From NCBI GenBank assembly GCA_003695915.1, contig RFGF01000015.1, positions 1 through 64,000 of the forward strand: a DNA stretch of 64,000 nucleotides, read 5' to 3'. Below are positions 47,732-56,022 of the stretch, piece after piece. Under the pieces are notes generated by a model, which was not told where the DNA came from, made no database searches, and saw only the letters and a list, made by a program, of their open reading frames with translations. The number at the start of each line of letters is the position of its first letter. Position 1 is the first letter of the stretch. The DNA comes from Nitrospirota bacterium. Lineage in GTDB: Bacteria; Nitrospirota; Nitrospiria; Nitrospirales; UBA8639. The position numbers and the translations under genes were made by a program.

Positions 47732-50512
47732 TCATCGATCACACGAAATGGTCAGAGATCCCACCCGAGGCCGAGCCGTGTACAGCCGAACGGACTCTCC
47801 TTTCGCGCGCACGTGTTTGGTGTCGTGTCCGGACCGAAGATGACATTGACGGATATTGGCCATGCGCAAATCCAGCGGGAAGTCATGGTGAGCCTGGAAC
47901 GCAAGCCGTTGAGGACCGTGCGTCCACTGTGATATCCGGACATTCCCGGAACCGATATACGGTTCGCGCGGCGGATCGGTGGCCAATGCTACAACGATTT
48001 CATCATCTCCGCTGAGATGGAGATAGCGAACTTCTTCATGATCGGAGAATCCTACCACTCCTCGGCTTCGGCGAAGGTCAGGGAAACCTAAGGCCCGAGG
48101 AATACGCAATTCCCGCAGGTGCTGGGCGCCTCGGATCTGCCACTGCTCGTCCTGCTTCGCAATTGTGAGCGTCTGAAAATCCAATACCTTTCGAATATAT
48201 TGTGAGGCGTAAACGGGAAAGACGTCCTGTTCCAGCGCCCACCGATATACGGTATGCAGGGCTGCCAGCGACGCGGCTTTGCTGGCAGAGTACATATGGT
48301 AATAAATGTTGATCGGCTTCAATCGGCGCGGACGGTCCGTCAATGCAAAAGTTTCAAGGACCTCCTGATAGCCATAAAACGGCCCACGCCATTGATGGGT
48401 ATAGAGATTTTCATTCTGATTCGGGGCGTAGACCTGAAAGTGCCCACCTTTGTTGATACCCAGGGGCGCAACGGCCGTCAGCGTGTGTCGCTCCTGGGTC
48501 ATGACCGTGTCGCCCCCGTTCATGTTGAGCACGCGACCGGCATAGGTTTCGCCTACCGCTTCCGGGGGCGGATCGCAATCACCCGTCCACAAGAATACGG
48601 TGACCCGCTTGCCGGGAGGAGCCAACCGACGATTGATGTACTCGATCGATCCGAGAATCTCCCGTTTGTACGCGTCCGGTCCATAGCGATAGTGGGGCAC
48701 GGGCAGATGATAGTGGCCGGGTCGTGTCGGGCCTTTCGAGAGAAACTCGCGCCAGAAGAAGGGGTGCGAGTAGGAATGGCTGGCCAGCTCGACGTGGGGA
48801 AGCGTGAACATGTCGCGGGCAATCGCCTCCAACTCGGACGACTGGTCGGGATATAACCCGGTCGGCCCGATCTCGCCCTCGATGACGGAGACCGTCGACG
48901 GAACAGGATAGCGAACGAGAATCTCGCGATAGAGCACCTCGCCGGCATACGGCGTACCCGGAAGTTCGGCTCGGCTCGGGAAGCCGTCGCCGTCGATGTG
49001 GACGAGCAGCAAGCGCCGCCCCAACTCCGTTGTCGTATCCGGCACCGGCATCGGAGGTAGTTGCAGGGCGTCTCGAAGAAAACGAATCGGATCGATGATC
49101 CATCGTGAATGACCGTCGGGAAGGTGGACGAGCGCATACGGGCGCAACGCGTATCCTCCCCATTCCGTGAGCGCGAGGACATCCGAGCGTTCGCCCGAAG
49201 ACGAATCGCGCACTTGGAGGAGTGTGTGGCCCTTGTGCAATCTCAGCGGAACGAAGGCACGTCGATCGGCCACCGGTTCGATCTCGTACCCGACTCGTGG
49301 ATCCTTCGGCATGAGCGTCACGTTGTCCACATGTCGAGGAGGCGGAGCACTGGCCAGGTCGAACGGTTCGAGAAACGGTGCCTGAAGCGGAAAGCCGAAC
49401 GACTCGAACATCGCAACCCGCATGCCGTGTCGAATCTGCTCCACGAGCCATCGATGCCAGGCTCGGCTCCACGACGCCCGATTACGCGGCAACCACGCCA
49501 CGATCCCCGCATACCGGCCGACGAGCGAGTACGAAGGGAGCGGGTCCGCAATGTTCCAGTGCTCGGGTATATAGCCTAAGTAATTCAACGGCATATCGAG
49601 ATAGCGATGCAGCTCGCTGTGCGCTGGATCCGGGTCGTCTCCCCCATCGAACACGGCCAGCACTTTTCGGGGCATGACCTCCACGAGTCCCACGCCGAGT
49701 TGATCGAGTTCCGGATTGGATATCCATGGAATCATGCCCAAATTACGGATGTCGCGGGCAATCGCACGGGCGCGTTCCCGTTCATGGGGGGGAACGTAAT
49801 CGATCACGATGATCGGGAGGCGATGGTCTCGTTTGATTTTCGTGAGACTCTCGATCAACCATTGGCGTTCGTCTCGGGAGATGGTGACATACCGATGCGC
49901 ACCCTGATCCCATCCTTGAAAAAGCGACTCGACAGCCACGGCGAAGACCAGGTGAGAGACGGCCGGGATAATTTCAAATCCTCGATTCATAATCAGCTTG
50001 GCTTCGGGATACGCGGTTTTGATCGCCCGAACGATGGCGATCAACCCTGCCTCTTGACGGTGCCGGGCAGTCGGCGTCGTCGCAACTAGGTGATACGAAT
50101 CGAGCGTGTCGAGAAAGAATCCACGAAACCCGCGCTCCCACAAAGGACCGATGATCCGTTGAACGAGGAAGGTCGCCCATCCCGGTTGCGCAAGATCCAC
50201 GACCGCCGATTCCCAAGCCGTGTTCTCCCCGATGATCCAGTTGCGCGGCACGTCATCGGCAAAGGATCGATACGGTTCGAGTTCTCCGACGCTCACGTAG
50301 GCAAAGAGCTCGCTCGTCGCGGTGCGATACGTTCGTGGATCGAGCCCATGATCGGGATCGATCACCGCCACATCAAAAGCCTGTAATTCATCGACCGGCG
50401 GATGTTCACCGTAATAGAAGGCGACGCTGAACTCGCTGGCGAACGCCACGCGCACGGTGAATGCGAATGTCAGGAATCCAATCGACAGAAGCGCGGCCCG
50501 CACCCTAGACAT
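47732..50512 (-). CDS. pelA: Pel glycoside hydrolase/deacetylase PelA
   Basis: A periplasmic bifunctional enzyme that cuts and partly deacetylates Pel. With ATG 50512 (good GGAGAGGG upstream) it is 926 aa with a signal peptide. The N-terminal glycoside hydrolase domain has Asp135 (GFFLDTLDSY) and Glu195 (AVESLFQGWD) at the expected acid positions. A central linker domain leads to the CE4-type deacetylase with HIDGDGF (Asp507, Asp509) and SHSYSHPFFW (His579, His583). All key residues appear intact. Its start overlaps the epimerase stop by 8 bases. Confidence 0.95.
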   Translation of the reverse strand: MSRVRAALLSIGFLTFAFTVRVAFASEFSVAFYYGEHPPVDELQAFDVAVIDPDHGLDPRTYRTATSELFAYVSVGELEPYRSFADDVPRNWIIGENTAWESAVVDLAQPGWATFLVQRIIGPLWERGFRGFFLDTLDSYHLVATTPTARHRQEAGLIAIVRAIKTAYPEAKLIMNRGFEIIPAVSHLVFAVAVESLFQGWDQGAHRYVTISRDERQWLIESLTKIKRDHRLPIIVIDYVPPHERERARAIARDIRNLGMIPWISNPELDQLGVGLVEVMPRKVLAVFDGGDDPDPAHSELHRYLDMPLNYLGYIPEHWNIADPLPSYSLVGRYAGIVAWLPRNRASWSRAWHRWLVEQIRHGMRVAMFESFGFPLQAPFLEPFDLASAPPPRHVDNVTLMPKDPRVGYEIEPVADRRAFVPLRLHKGHTLLQVRDSSSGERSDVLALTEWGGYALRPYALVHLPDGHSRWIIDPIRFLRDALQLPPMPVPDTTTELGRRLLLVHIDGDGFPSRAELPGTPYAGEVLYREILVRYPVPSTVSVIEGEIGPTGLYPDQSSELEAIARDMFTLPHVELASHSYSHPFFWREFLSKGPTRPGHYHLPVPHYRYGPDAYKREILGSIEYINRRLAPPGKRVTVFLWTGDCDPPPEAVGETYAGRVLNMNGGDTVMTQERHTLTAVAPLGINKGGHFQVYAPNQNENLYTHQWRGPFYGYQEVLETFALTDRPRRLKPINIYYHMYSASKAASLAALHTVYRWALEQDVFPVYASQYIRKVLDFQTLTIAKQDEQWQIRGAQHLRELRIPRALGFPDLRRSRGVVGFSDHEEVRYLHLSGDDEIVVALATDPPREPYIGSGNVRISQWTHGPQRLAFQAHHDFPLDLRMANIRQCHLRSGHDTKHVRAKGESVRLYTARPRVGSLTISCDR

Positions 50513-51425
50513 TGACCCTCTCCTCGAGAAGCGCATTCAATCCGTCGGACAAGGGCGTCAGGTGCCGAATGCCGAATGCATCGCGCATCACGTCGATTCG
50601 CGCACCGGAATGGGGAATGTCTCCGGCCTGTGCCGGGGCGTAGGTGAGCCGAAGCGGATTCCCGAGGCAATGACTCAGCGTCTCGATGAGATCGAGCAAA
50701 CACCACCGAGTGCCGGTCCCGACGTTACAAACGCCGGTCATCGTGCTGTGCAAGGCACGCACATTGATCGCTGCCACATCTCTGACGAAGACAAAGTCCC
50801 GCGTCTGGAGACCATCGCCATACACCGTCAGAGGACGATGCTGCTCTGCGCAGTGCACGAACTTGCTGATGACGCCCGCGTATGGCGAACACGGATCCTG
50901 CCGTGGTCCATACACATTGAAATAGCGCAAGCCCAGCGAAGGAAATCCAAAGAGGCGTTGGAAGAGTGCGGCATAGTGCTCGTCGATGCTTTTTTCCAAC
51001 CCGTAGGGCGAAATGGGTCGAACGGGCGCGCGTTCCGCGACAGGGACTTCATCCGGAACACCATACACAGCAGCACTCGAGGCATAGACCAATCGCTGCA
51101 CACCGTGGGAGCGGGCCGCATGCAGAACCGTGACGAATCCGAGCACATTATGGCTACAGGAAGTCGGCGGCGATTCCACCGAAGCATGTACCGAGACCTG
51201 TGCCGCAAGATGCAGCACGTGTGTGACGCCTTGCATGGCTTGTCCGACGACCGCGGCATCGCGGATATCGCCAGCCTGAATGTCTAACTTGGGGTGATGG
51301 GGCAGATTCGCCCGCTTTCCCGTTGAAAAATTGTCGAGGATGCGCACGGTCGCACCTTCAGCCAATAGAGCTTCCACGGTATGAGACCCGATAAACCCGG
51401 CGCCGCCGGTCACAAGGACATACAT
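50505..51425 (-). CDS. pelX: NAD-dependent sugar-nucleotide epimerase (PelX-like)
   Basis: A 306-aa extended short-chain dehydrogenase, with the NAD loop GGAGFIGS (7-14), catalytic Ser117/Tyr141/Lys145 (YGLEK) and RYFNVYGPRQDP, typical of UDP-glucose or UDP-GlcNAc 4-epimerases. As the first gene of the pel operon, overlapping pelA, it most likely converts UDP-GlcNAc to UDP-GalNAc for Pel. This is the role shown for PelX in some Pseudomonas species; substrate preference is inferred from context. GGAGGAAG just before the ATG makes a strong ribosome binding site that is partly paired in the leader. Confidence 0.82.
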   Translation of the reverse strand: MYVLVTGGAGFIGSHTVEALLAEGATVRILDNFSTGKRANLPHHPKLDIQAGDIRDAAVVGQAMQGVTHVLHLAAQVSVHASVESPPTSCSHNVLGFVTVLHAARSHGVQRLVYASSAAVYGVPDEVPVAERAPVRPISPYGLEKSIDEHYAALFQRLFGFPSLGLRYFNVYGPRQDPCSPYAGVISKFVHCAEQHRPLTVYGDGLQTRDFVFVRDVAAINVRALHSTMTGVCNVGTGTRWCLLDLIETLSHCLGNPLRLTYAPAQAGDIPHSGARIDVMRDAFGIRHLTPLSDGLNALLEERVNV

Positions 51426-51428
51426 GAT

Positions 51429-51502
51429 CTTCCTCCGAAAAATGGCGATGGATTCAAAGTCGAAGCGGAGATGGGGCGCTTCCCATCGTAGTGTTTCGGA
51501 AG
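51429..51502 (-). promoter_or_regulatory. pel leader with hairpin over the Shine-Dalgarno of pelX
   Basis: On the minus strand CTTCCGAAA (51502-51494) can pair with TTTCGGAGGAAG (51440-51429), which contains the Shine-Dalgarno of the first pel gene. The two arms enclose a perfect inner hairpin GATGGG/CCCATC (51487-51482 with 51475-51470). Several GGA triplets lie in the structure (GGGAAG in the inner loop edge, CGGAGGAAG at the SD), as in CsrA/RsmA targets. Translational control is therefore possible but unproven. Confidence 0.4.
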
Positions 51503-51726
51503 AATGTCCTCTATTCTGAAGAAACGGGCACGATGGAACGGAAACGACGTACTAGCGGGCACACTGCCGAGCAACCAGAATGGGATCGGAGGAAGGGTAC
51601 TTGAGCGGGAAGAACGGCAAAATCTGCAGCGACGCGGACGATGCCATGATCATCTATCAGGGATGGGCTCCACACACTACATAAGGGGTGTCCTTCTGCA
51701 TCGCCCGTGGAGACCCATCCAGACGG
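51503..51726. other. Intergenic region between regulator and pel operon
   Basis: Together with the leader this makes a 301-base gap between the end of the FNR-like gene and the pelX start, on the same strand. I found no consensus promoter, no FNR-type TTGATNNNNATCAA site and no T-rich terminator. pel transcription may start here or read through from the regulator. Confidence 0.35.
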
Positions 51727-52512
51727 TCAGGGCTTTATTCGTCCAGGCGGGGAACTTGCCTCGCCCCATTGGGACGTCCGGCGTGAACCGGCTAGCGCTT
51801 GAAGCTTGTCGAGGTTGACGACAACCAGCGCATCGGGCTGTTCTTTGATCAACTGCATGCGCGCGAGTTTGCCCATGATCCGGCTCACGGTTTCGGTCGT
51901 CGTTCCCACCGCGCGAGCCAGAACCGGCCGGCGGAGCTTGAAAGGAATCGTTATGCGGCCTTTGTCGTCCGGTGAAACCGCGAAGTATCGGACCAAAAAC
52001 GCAAGAAAGCGAATGATGCGGTTTTTCACATCTTGATGTTGATAGGCGACGAAACGATCCTCCAAATCCTTCAGTTGCGCCACGGCGATGTCAAACATTC
52101 CCATGGCAAACGACACATCTCTTCTCATGTGGCCGAGAATCTGGGCAGGCTGGAAAAAGGCAATCGTCGTCTCGACCAAGGCTTCTGCCGAGCAGGTGTA
52201 TGTTCGTCCACTCCTGGCATGATCGGACAGATTGAGGATGCCGCCAGGCGGGATCACGTGCATCACCGCCTCTTGTCCATGCGGATTGAGTTTGGTCACC
52301 AGTACCAGTCCCGCGCAGACGAGATGCAATGCGCTGATCGGCTCCCCTTCAGAAAAAATGATACTCCCTTGAGGGTACACCTTGGAGGAAATGAACCCGG
52401 ATTCGTGCAAGCCGACCCGTTCGATCAATGTACGAAACGGACAGGTTTGACTAGAGGTACAGTGGTGGCATACGGGCGTATGCAAAGTTAACGGATCAGG
52501 AATACCGGGCAT
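51727..52512 (-). CDS. CRP/FNR-family regulator with FNR-like cysteine cluster
   Basis: A 261-aa transcription factor with cNMP-binding-like beta roll (about 45-150) and a C-terminal winged helix whose recognition helix reads TTTETVSRIMGKL, carrying the E-x-x-S-R of FNR. The N-terminus has CHHCTSSQTC (Cys15, Cys18, Cys24), the same C-x2-C-x5-C spacing as the iron-sulfur ligands of FNR. The fourth FNR cysteine position is not conserved; Cys66 or Cys107 could serve. An oxygen- or NO-responsive Fe-S sensor is plausible. ATG 52512 is chosen; a TTG at 52545 would add 11 residues. It lies 301 bases upstream of the pel operon. Confidence 0.85.
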   Translation of the reverse strand: MPGIPDPLTLHTPVCHHCTSSQTCPFRTLIERVGLHESGFISSKVYPQGSIIFSEGEPISALHLVCAGLVLVTKLNPHGQEAVMHVIPPGGILNLSDHARSGRTYTCSAEALVETTIAFFQPAQILGHMRRDVSFAMGMFDIAVAQLKDLEDRFVAYQHQDVKNRIIRFLAFLVRYFAVSPDDKGRITIPFKLRRPVLARAVGTTTETVSRIMGKLARMQLIKEQPDALVVVNLDKLQALAGSRRTSQWGEASSPPGRIKP

Positions 52513-52617
52513 GTAATCCGAGAGAAGGCGCCGATCTGATGCCAACCACTGGCTCGATGACGGCCATCAAGAAATTTATAGTCTTTCGTCATTGACAGAA
52601 ACGGTTGAACAATTACC

Positions 52618-52646
52618 ATTCGATGAGCATGAATGCTGATTGTCAA
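52618..52646 (-). promoter_or_regulatory. Predicted promoter of the FNR-like gene
   Basis: On the minus strand TTGACA (52646-52641) and TCGAAT (52623-52618) are 17 bases apart, in an AT-rich stretch. Transcription would begin near 52610, about 100 bases before the start codon. The rest of the 333-base divergent region to 52845 holds a small dyad (GCAT GA ATGC, 52628-52637) but no perfect FNR box. Confidence 0.4.
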
Positions 52647-52845
52647 AACCAAAATCTTTTTATAGCAAGCCTCAGAGAAATTCTATGTTATCAATCAATG
52701 ATTTAGGTGACGCTCATCATGTTCTAACCTAGCGGTGCGATTGCGCACTTGGCAAATTCGCACCTTGGCCTCGCTGATCAGAGATACCCCGTACCTTTCT
52801 TTTCATCGTTTCCTCCATCCACGCAATGTCGCATCGGTGTTGTCT

Positions 52846-54948
52846 ATGACTCTTGATCATCTCACCCGTGAACAGGCCTTAGAAGTTCTCGTTCGCGACG
52901 TCAGAGCGTTCATCGGTGAACGTGACCTTCCGCGACTCCTCGGACTGATCATCGAAAGCGCTCGTCGGCTCACCAGCGCTCGCTATGCCGCTGTGGGGCT
53001 CGTCGATGAAGCCGAGAAGCAGATCGGCACGTTCATCGCTTCCGGTCTCGATGAAGCGACACAGGTCGCAATCGGACATCCTCCGACCGGAAACGGATTG
53101 CTGGGAGCCATTCCATCCGACGGGAGTCCGTTGCGGCTGCACGAGCTGACGCGACATCCGTCGTTCCGTGGCTTTCCCTCTGCCCATCCCCCCATGCGAT
53201 CGTTTTTGGGGATTGCGCTCCATGCGCACGACCGAGTGTTCGGACGACTCTATCTCGCGGATAAACAGGGATCGGACGGGATGATCATCGACTTTACTCA
53301 GTTGGATGAGGCCATCATCACGCTGCTGGCCGCCCACGCTGGCGCAGCCATTGAAAATTGCTTGCTGCTTCAATCCATTCACCGACAAACACGCGAATAC
53401 CAACAGACGCTGGCCTCGCTGCCGGTCTCCGTTGTGCAAATGACCCGGGAGCTCGTCATCCGATCCGTCAATCACACATTCTGTCATCTCCTCCAGGCCC
53501 GGGACTCGGATCTGATCGGGCGTCATCTGGGAGAAGTCCTGCCTGTTAAGGACTTGCTGGCGTTTTTGGCGCCCTTCCAATCTCAGCCACGGAGTGTCGC
53601 CACAGTGGAACTCGAATGGTGGGTTCCTCGTCGCGACAGCGATGGCGCCGATGAACGATTGCTCTCGTGTTCAGCGACGAGCGTGGAAGACCAGGACACG
53701 CGTCAAATCGTGTTAGTCATCCAAGATCGAACGGAATTCAGGAATTTGGAGAACCAAGCTCGACAATCGCAAAAGCTCGAAATGATCGGCACGCTGGCGG
53801 GAGGCATCGCACACGATTTCAACAACATTTTGACGATCATTTCCGGATACAGCCAGATGGCTTCAATGAAAGTGCCGCCTCGCGATCCTGTCTACCATGA
53901 CTTGGAACGGATTATCCAGGCAACCGATCGGGCATCCGCGCTCACGCAACAATTGCTGGCGTTTTGTCGCGCCCAGGTCATGCAACGCAAGGCTTTGAAT
54001 ATCAATCAGGTGATCGAACAGCTTTCGCACATGCTCAACCGGATTATCGGAGAAGATATCGAGTATGCCGTGGAGCTGGAACCTGCCGTAAATTCCATCA
54101 CGGCTGACCCGGTTCAAATCGAACAGGTCGTCTTGAACTTGGTCATCAATGCTCGACAAGCCATGCCCTATGGCGGACGGTTGATGCTCCGGACCCGCAA
54201 CATCCAAATTCCTCAACCCTTGTATGCACGAGGGGAACACATTCCGGCTGGCGACTATGTGCAAGTGGATATCGCCGACACCGGCTCCGGGATGAGCGAA
54301 GAAACGATGGACCGAATCTTCGAGCCGTTTTTTACCACCAAAGAACCCGGCGAAGGTACGGGACTCGGACTTTCCACGGTCTATGGCATCGTCAAACAAA
54401 GCCAGGGGTTCATCGTTGTCTCGAGCGCCCTCGGTCGAGGTTCGACCTTTACGATGTATTTCCCGGCCATCCGCCGACAACCGGATAGGCAGTCGCCTCC
54501 GCCCATGCCTGCTTCAGTCAAACCTGGCACGGCTACGATCCTCCTCGTCGAAGACGAATACGGCATCCGCGTGCTCTTGGCCGATGTTCTGGCGTTTCAT
54601 GGCTATACCGTGTTGCAAGCGGCGTCCTCTAGCGAGGCGCTCGCCATCAGCGAACGACATCGGGATCCTATCGATCTCTTGGTGACCGACGTGATCATGC
54701 CCGGACTGAGCGGGTGGCAGCTTGCCGAATATTTTCTTGCACGTTACCCCGCATCAAAAGTCTTGTTGATGTCCGGGTATCCGGCGGAGCGAGCTTCGCG
54801 GCTAGCACAAGAGCAATGCTCCGCTGGATCGCATAGCACAACGAACCTCTCGCTCGACAATCTCTCGCCACAGGTGGCCTACATTCAAAAACCCTTTTCG
54901 CCGCAGGCCCTTCTTCACCAGATTCAACGCCTCTTGTCGGAAACATGA
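52846..54948 (+). CDS. Soluble hybrid histidine kinase, GAF-PAS-HisKA-HATPase-receiver
   Basis: A cytoplasmic sensor kinase of 700 aa (from ATG 52846; a GTG at 52735 would add 37 residues). A GAF domain lies at about 28-171 and a PAS-like region at 185-298. The phosphoacceptor His323 is in [11 protein letters not shown], and the ATPase motifs are [24 protein letters not shown] and GTGLGL. A C-terminal receiver (about 573-698) has its aspartate in [10 protein letters not shown] and lysine in YIQKPFSP. No membrane segment is visible, so the stimulus is intracellular. The stop overlaps the next regulator as ATGA, which suggests the two act together. Confidence 0.88.
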   Translation: MTLDHLTREQALEVLVRDVRAFIGERDLPRLLGLIIESARRLTSARYAAVGLVDEAEKQIGTFIASGLDEATQVAIGHPPTGNGLLGAIPSDGSPLRLHELTRHPSFRGFPSAHPPMRSFLGIALHAHDRVFGRLYLADKQGSDGMIIDFTQLDEAIITLLAAHAGAAIENCLLLQSIHRQTREYQQTLASLPVSVVQMTRELVIRSVNHTFCHLLQARDSDLIGRHLGEVLPVKDLLAFLAPFQSQPRSVATVELEWWVPRRDSDGADERLLSCSATSVEDQDTRQIVLVIQDRTEFRNLENQARQSQKLEMIGTLAGGIAHDFNNILTIISGYSQMASMKVPPRDPVYHDLERIIQATDRASALTQQLLAFCRAQVMQRKALNINQVIEQLSHMLNRIIGEDIEYAVELEPAVNSITADPVQIEQVVLNLVINARQAMPYGGRLMLRTRNIQIPQPLYARGEHIPAGDYVQVDIADTGSGMSEETMDRIFEPFFTTKEPGEGTGLGLSTVYGIVKQSQGFIVVSSALGRGSTFTMYFPAIRRQPDRQSPPPMPASVKPGTATILLVEDEYGIRVLLADVLAFHGYTVLQAASSSEALAISERHRDPIDLLVTDVIMPGLSGWQLAEYFLARYPASKVLLMSGYPAERASRLAQEQCSAGSHSTTNLSLDNLSPQVAYIQKPFSPQALLHQIQRLLSET

Positions 54949-55730
54949 GCCGAGATCGGTTTGGGCAGTTCGAGACTCGCAACACGCGGCCGCCTTCCGC
55001 CATCGTGGCGCTCATCGAAAGCCGATATCGCCGGTACAGCGAGCGAGGCGGCCACGACGTCGCGCGGCAACGTTTCCCGCTCAGGATCCGTCATTTTTCT
55101 AGTCATGCGATCATCGTGCATGAAGGCTCGCCTGTGAGCCATGTGGCTTTTCTCTCAAAAGGAACTGTGGCGCTTTCGATCCTCGGACAATCGGGAAACC
55201 GTCGAGTGTTCATGCTGCTCTCCGCCGAAGCGGATCAGGATGCCATCATCGATCCCGCCTCGCTGGAGTGCGCGAATCATTCGCTCACCTGCGAGGCGCT
55301 GACCGATGTCGACGTCTATGTCGTCGACCGGCCTGCCTTCTCGGCGCTCGCAGAAACGGATGCGACGCTTTCCTACGCGATGAGCCGCATGTTGAGCGCC
55401 TTCTCCGGACGGCTCGTGGCCGAATTTCACAGCCAGCTTGTTCTTCCGGCACGGGAACGATTGGCCGGCGTATTGCTGCAGTTGGCGGCCCTTCACGGGC
55501 GGACACAGAATCAACGGACGCGGATCACCCTCCCCCTCAGCCGTCAAGACCTCGCTTCGATCGTCGGCGTGTCAAAAGAAACCCTCATTCGCATGCTCCA
55601 GGCGCTCAAAAATGATGGCCTCATCGATCTGATCGGCCTTGAGATCGATATCGTGTCGCGAGCTAAGCTTCAGACCCTCGCCGATCGAACCCGTCTCCGC
55701 CTGAATCTCCCGATGATGTCGTCTGCCTGA
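54945..55730 (+). CDS. CRP/FNR-family transcription regulator coupled to the kinase
   Basis: A 261-aa regulator with a beta-roll sensor domain (about 45-150, HFSSHAIIVHEGSPVSHVAFL) and a winged helix (LSRQDLASIVGVSKETLIRMLQALKNDGLI). The cAMP-binding arginine-serine motif of CRP is absent and there is no N-terminal cysteine cluster, so the ligand, if any, is unknown. The recognition helix has KETLIR and not the FNR ETVSR, so its DNA site should differ from that of the regulator at 51727. It starts inside the stop of the hybrid kinase (ATGA). Confidence 0.85.
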   Translation: MSRDRFGQFETRNTRPPSAIVALIESRYRRYSERGGHDVARQRFPLRIRHFSSHAIIVHEGSPVSHVAFLSKGTVALSILGQSGNRRVFMLLSAEADQDAIIDPASLECANHSLTCEALTDVDVYVVDRPAFSALAETDATLSYAMSRMLSAFSGRLVAEFHSQLVLPARERLAGVLLQLAALHGRTQNQRTRITLPLSRQDLASIVGVSKETLIRMLQALKNDGLIDLIGLEIDIVSRAKLQTLADRTRLRLNLPMMSSA

Positions 55731-56022
55731 TCGAGGAACCCGAAACCCTGTGTCTACAAGGCGGTAGCTGTTAGCGGGAGTCGGTACAATCCGTTGCCGC
55801 TCATTGGCTCAGACATTGATCCGGTCCGCCTCGCTCTGTGCAATTGTGCGCCCTTTCACCGCGATGATCTGCATCATCGTGTAACCTCGACGAACACCCG
55901 ACAACGTTCTTGAAAGACCAGCGCCATGCGACGTCATTCCGGAGCATCCGCCATTATCAGTGGATGACTGGAATCCATGGGGTATGGGTATCACGATGTT
56001 CGGTTGTCGAGAGGAGTCATGC
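55731..56022. other. Intergenic region before the large hybrid kinase
   Basis: About 290 bases. The kinase frame is open upstream to 55960, but GAGGAG at 56011-56016 points to the ATG at 56023. A minus-strand frame spans much of the region (55809-56024) but has no credible start signal, so I do not call it. Confidence 0.35.

Noticed and set aside
51426-52845. FNR boxes around the FNR-like gene and pel
   Set aside because: I looked for TTGAT-N4-ATCAA in both intergenic regions and found only half-site-like fragments.
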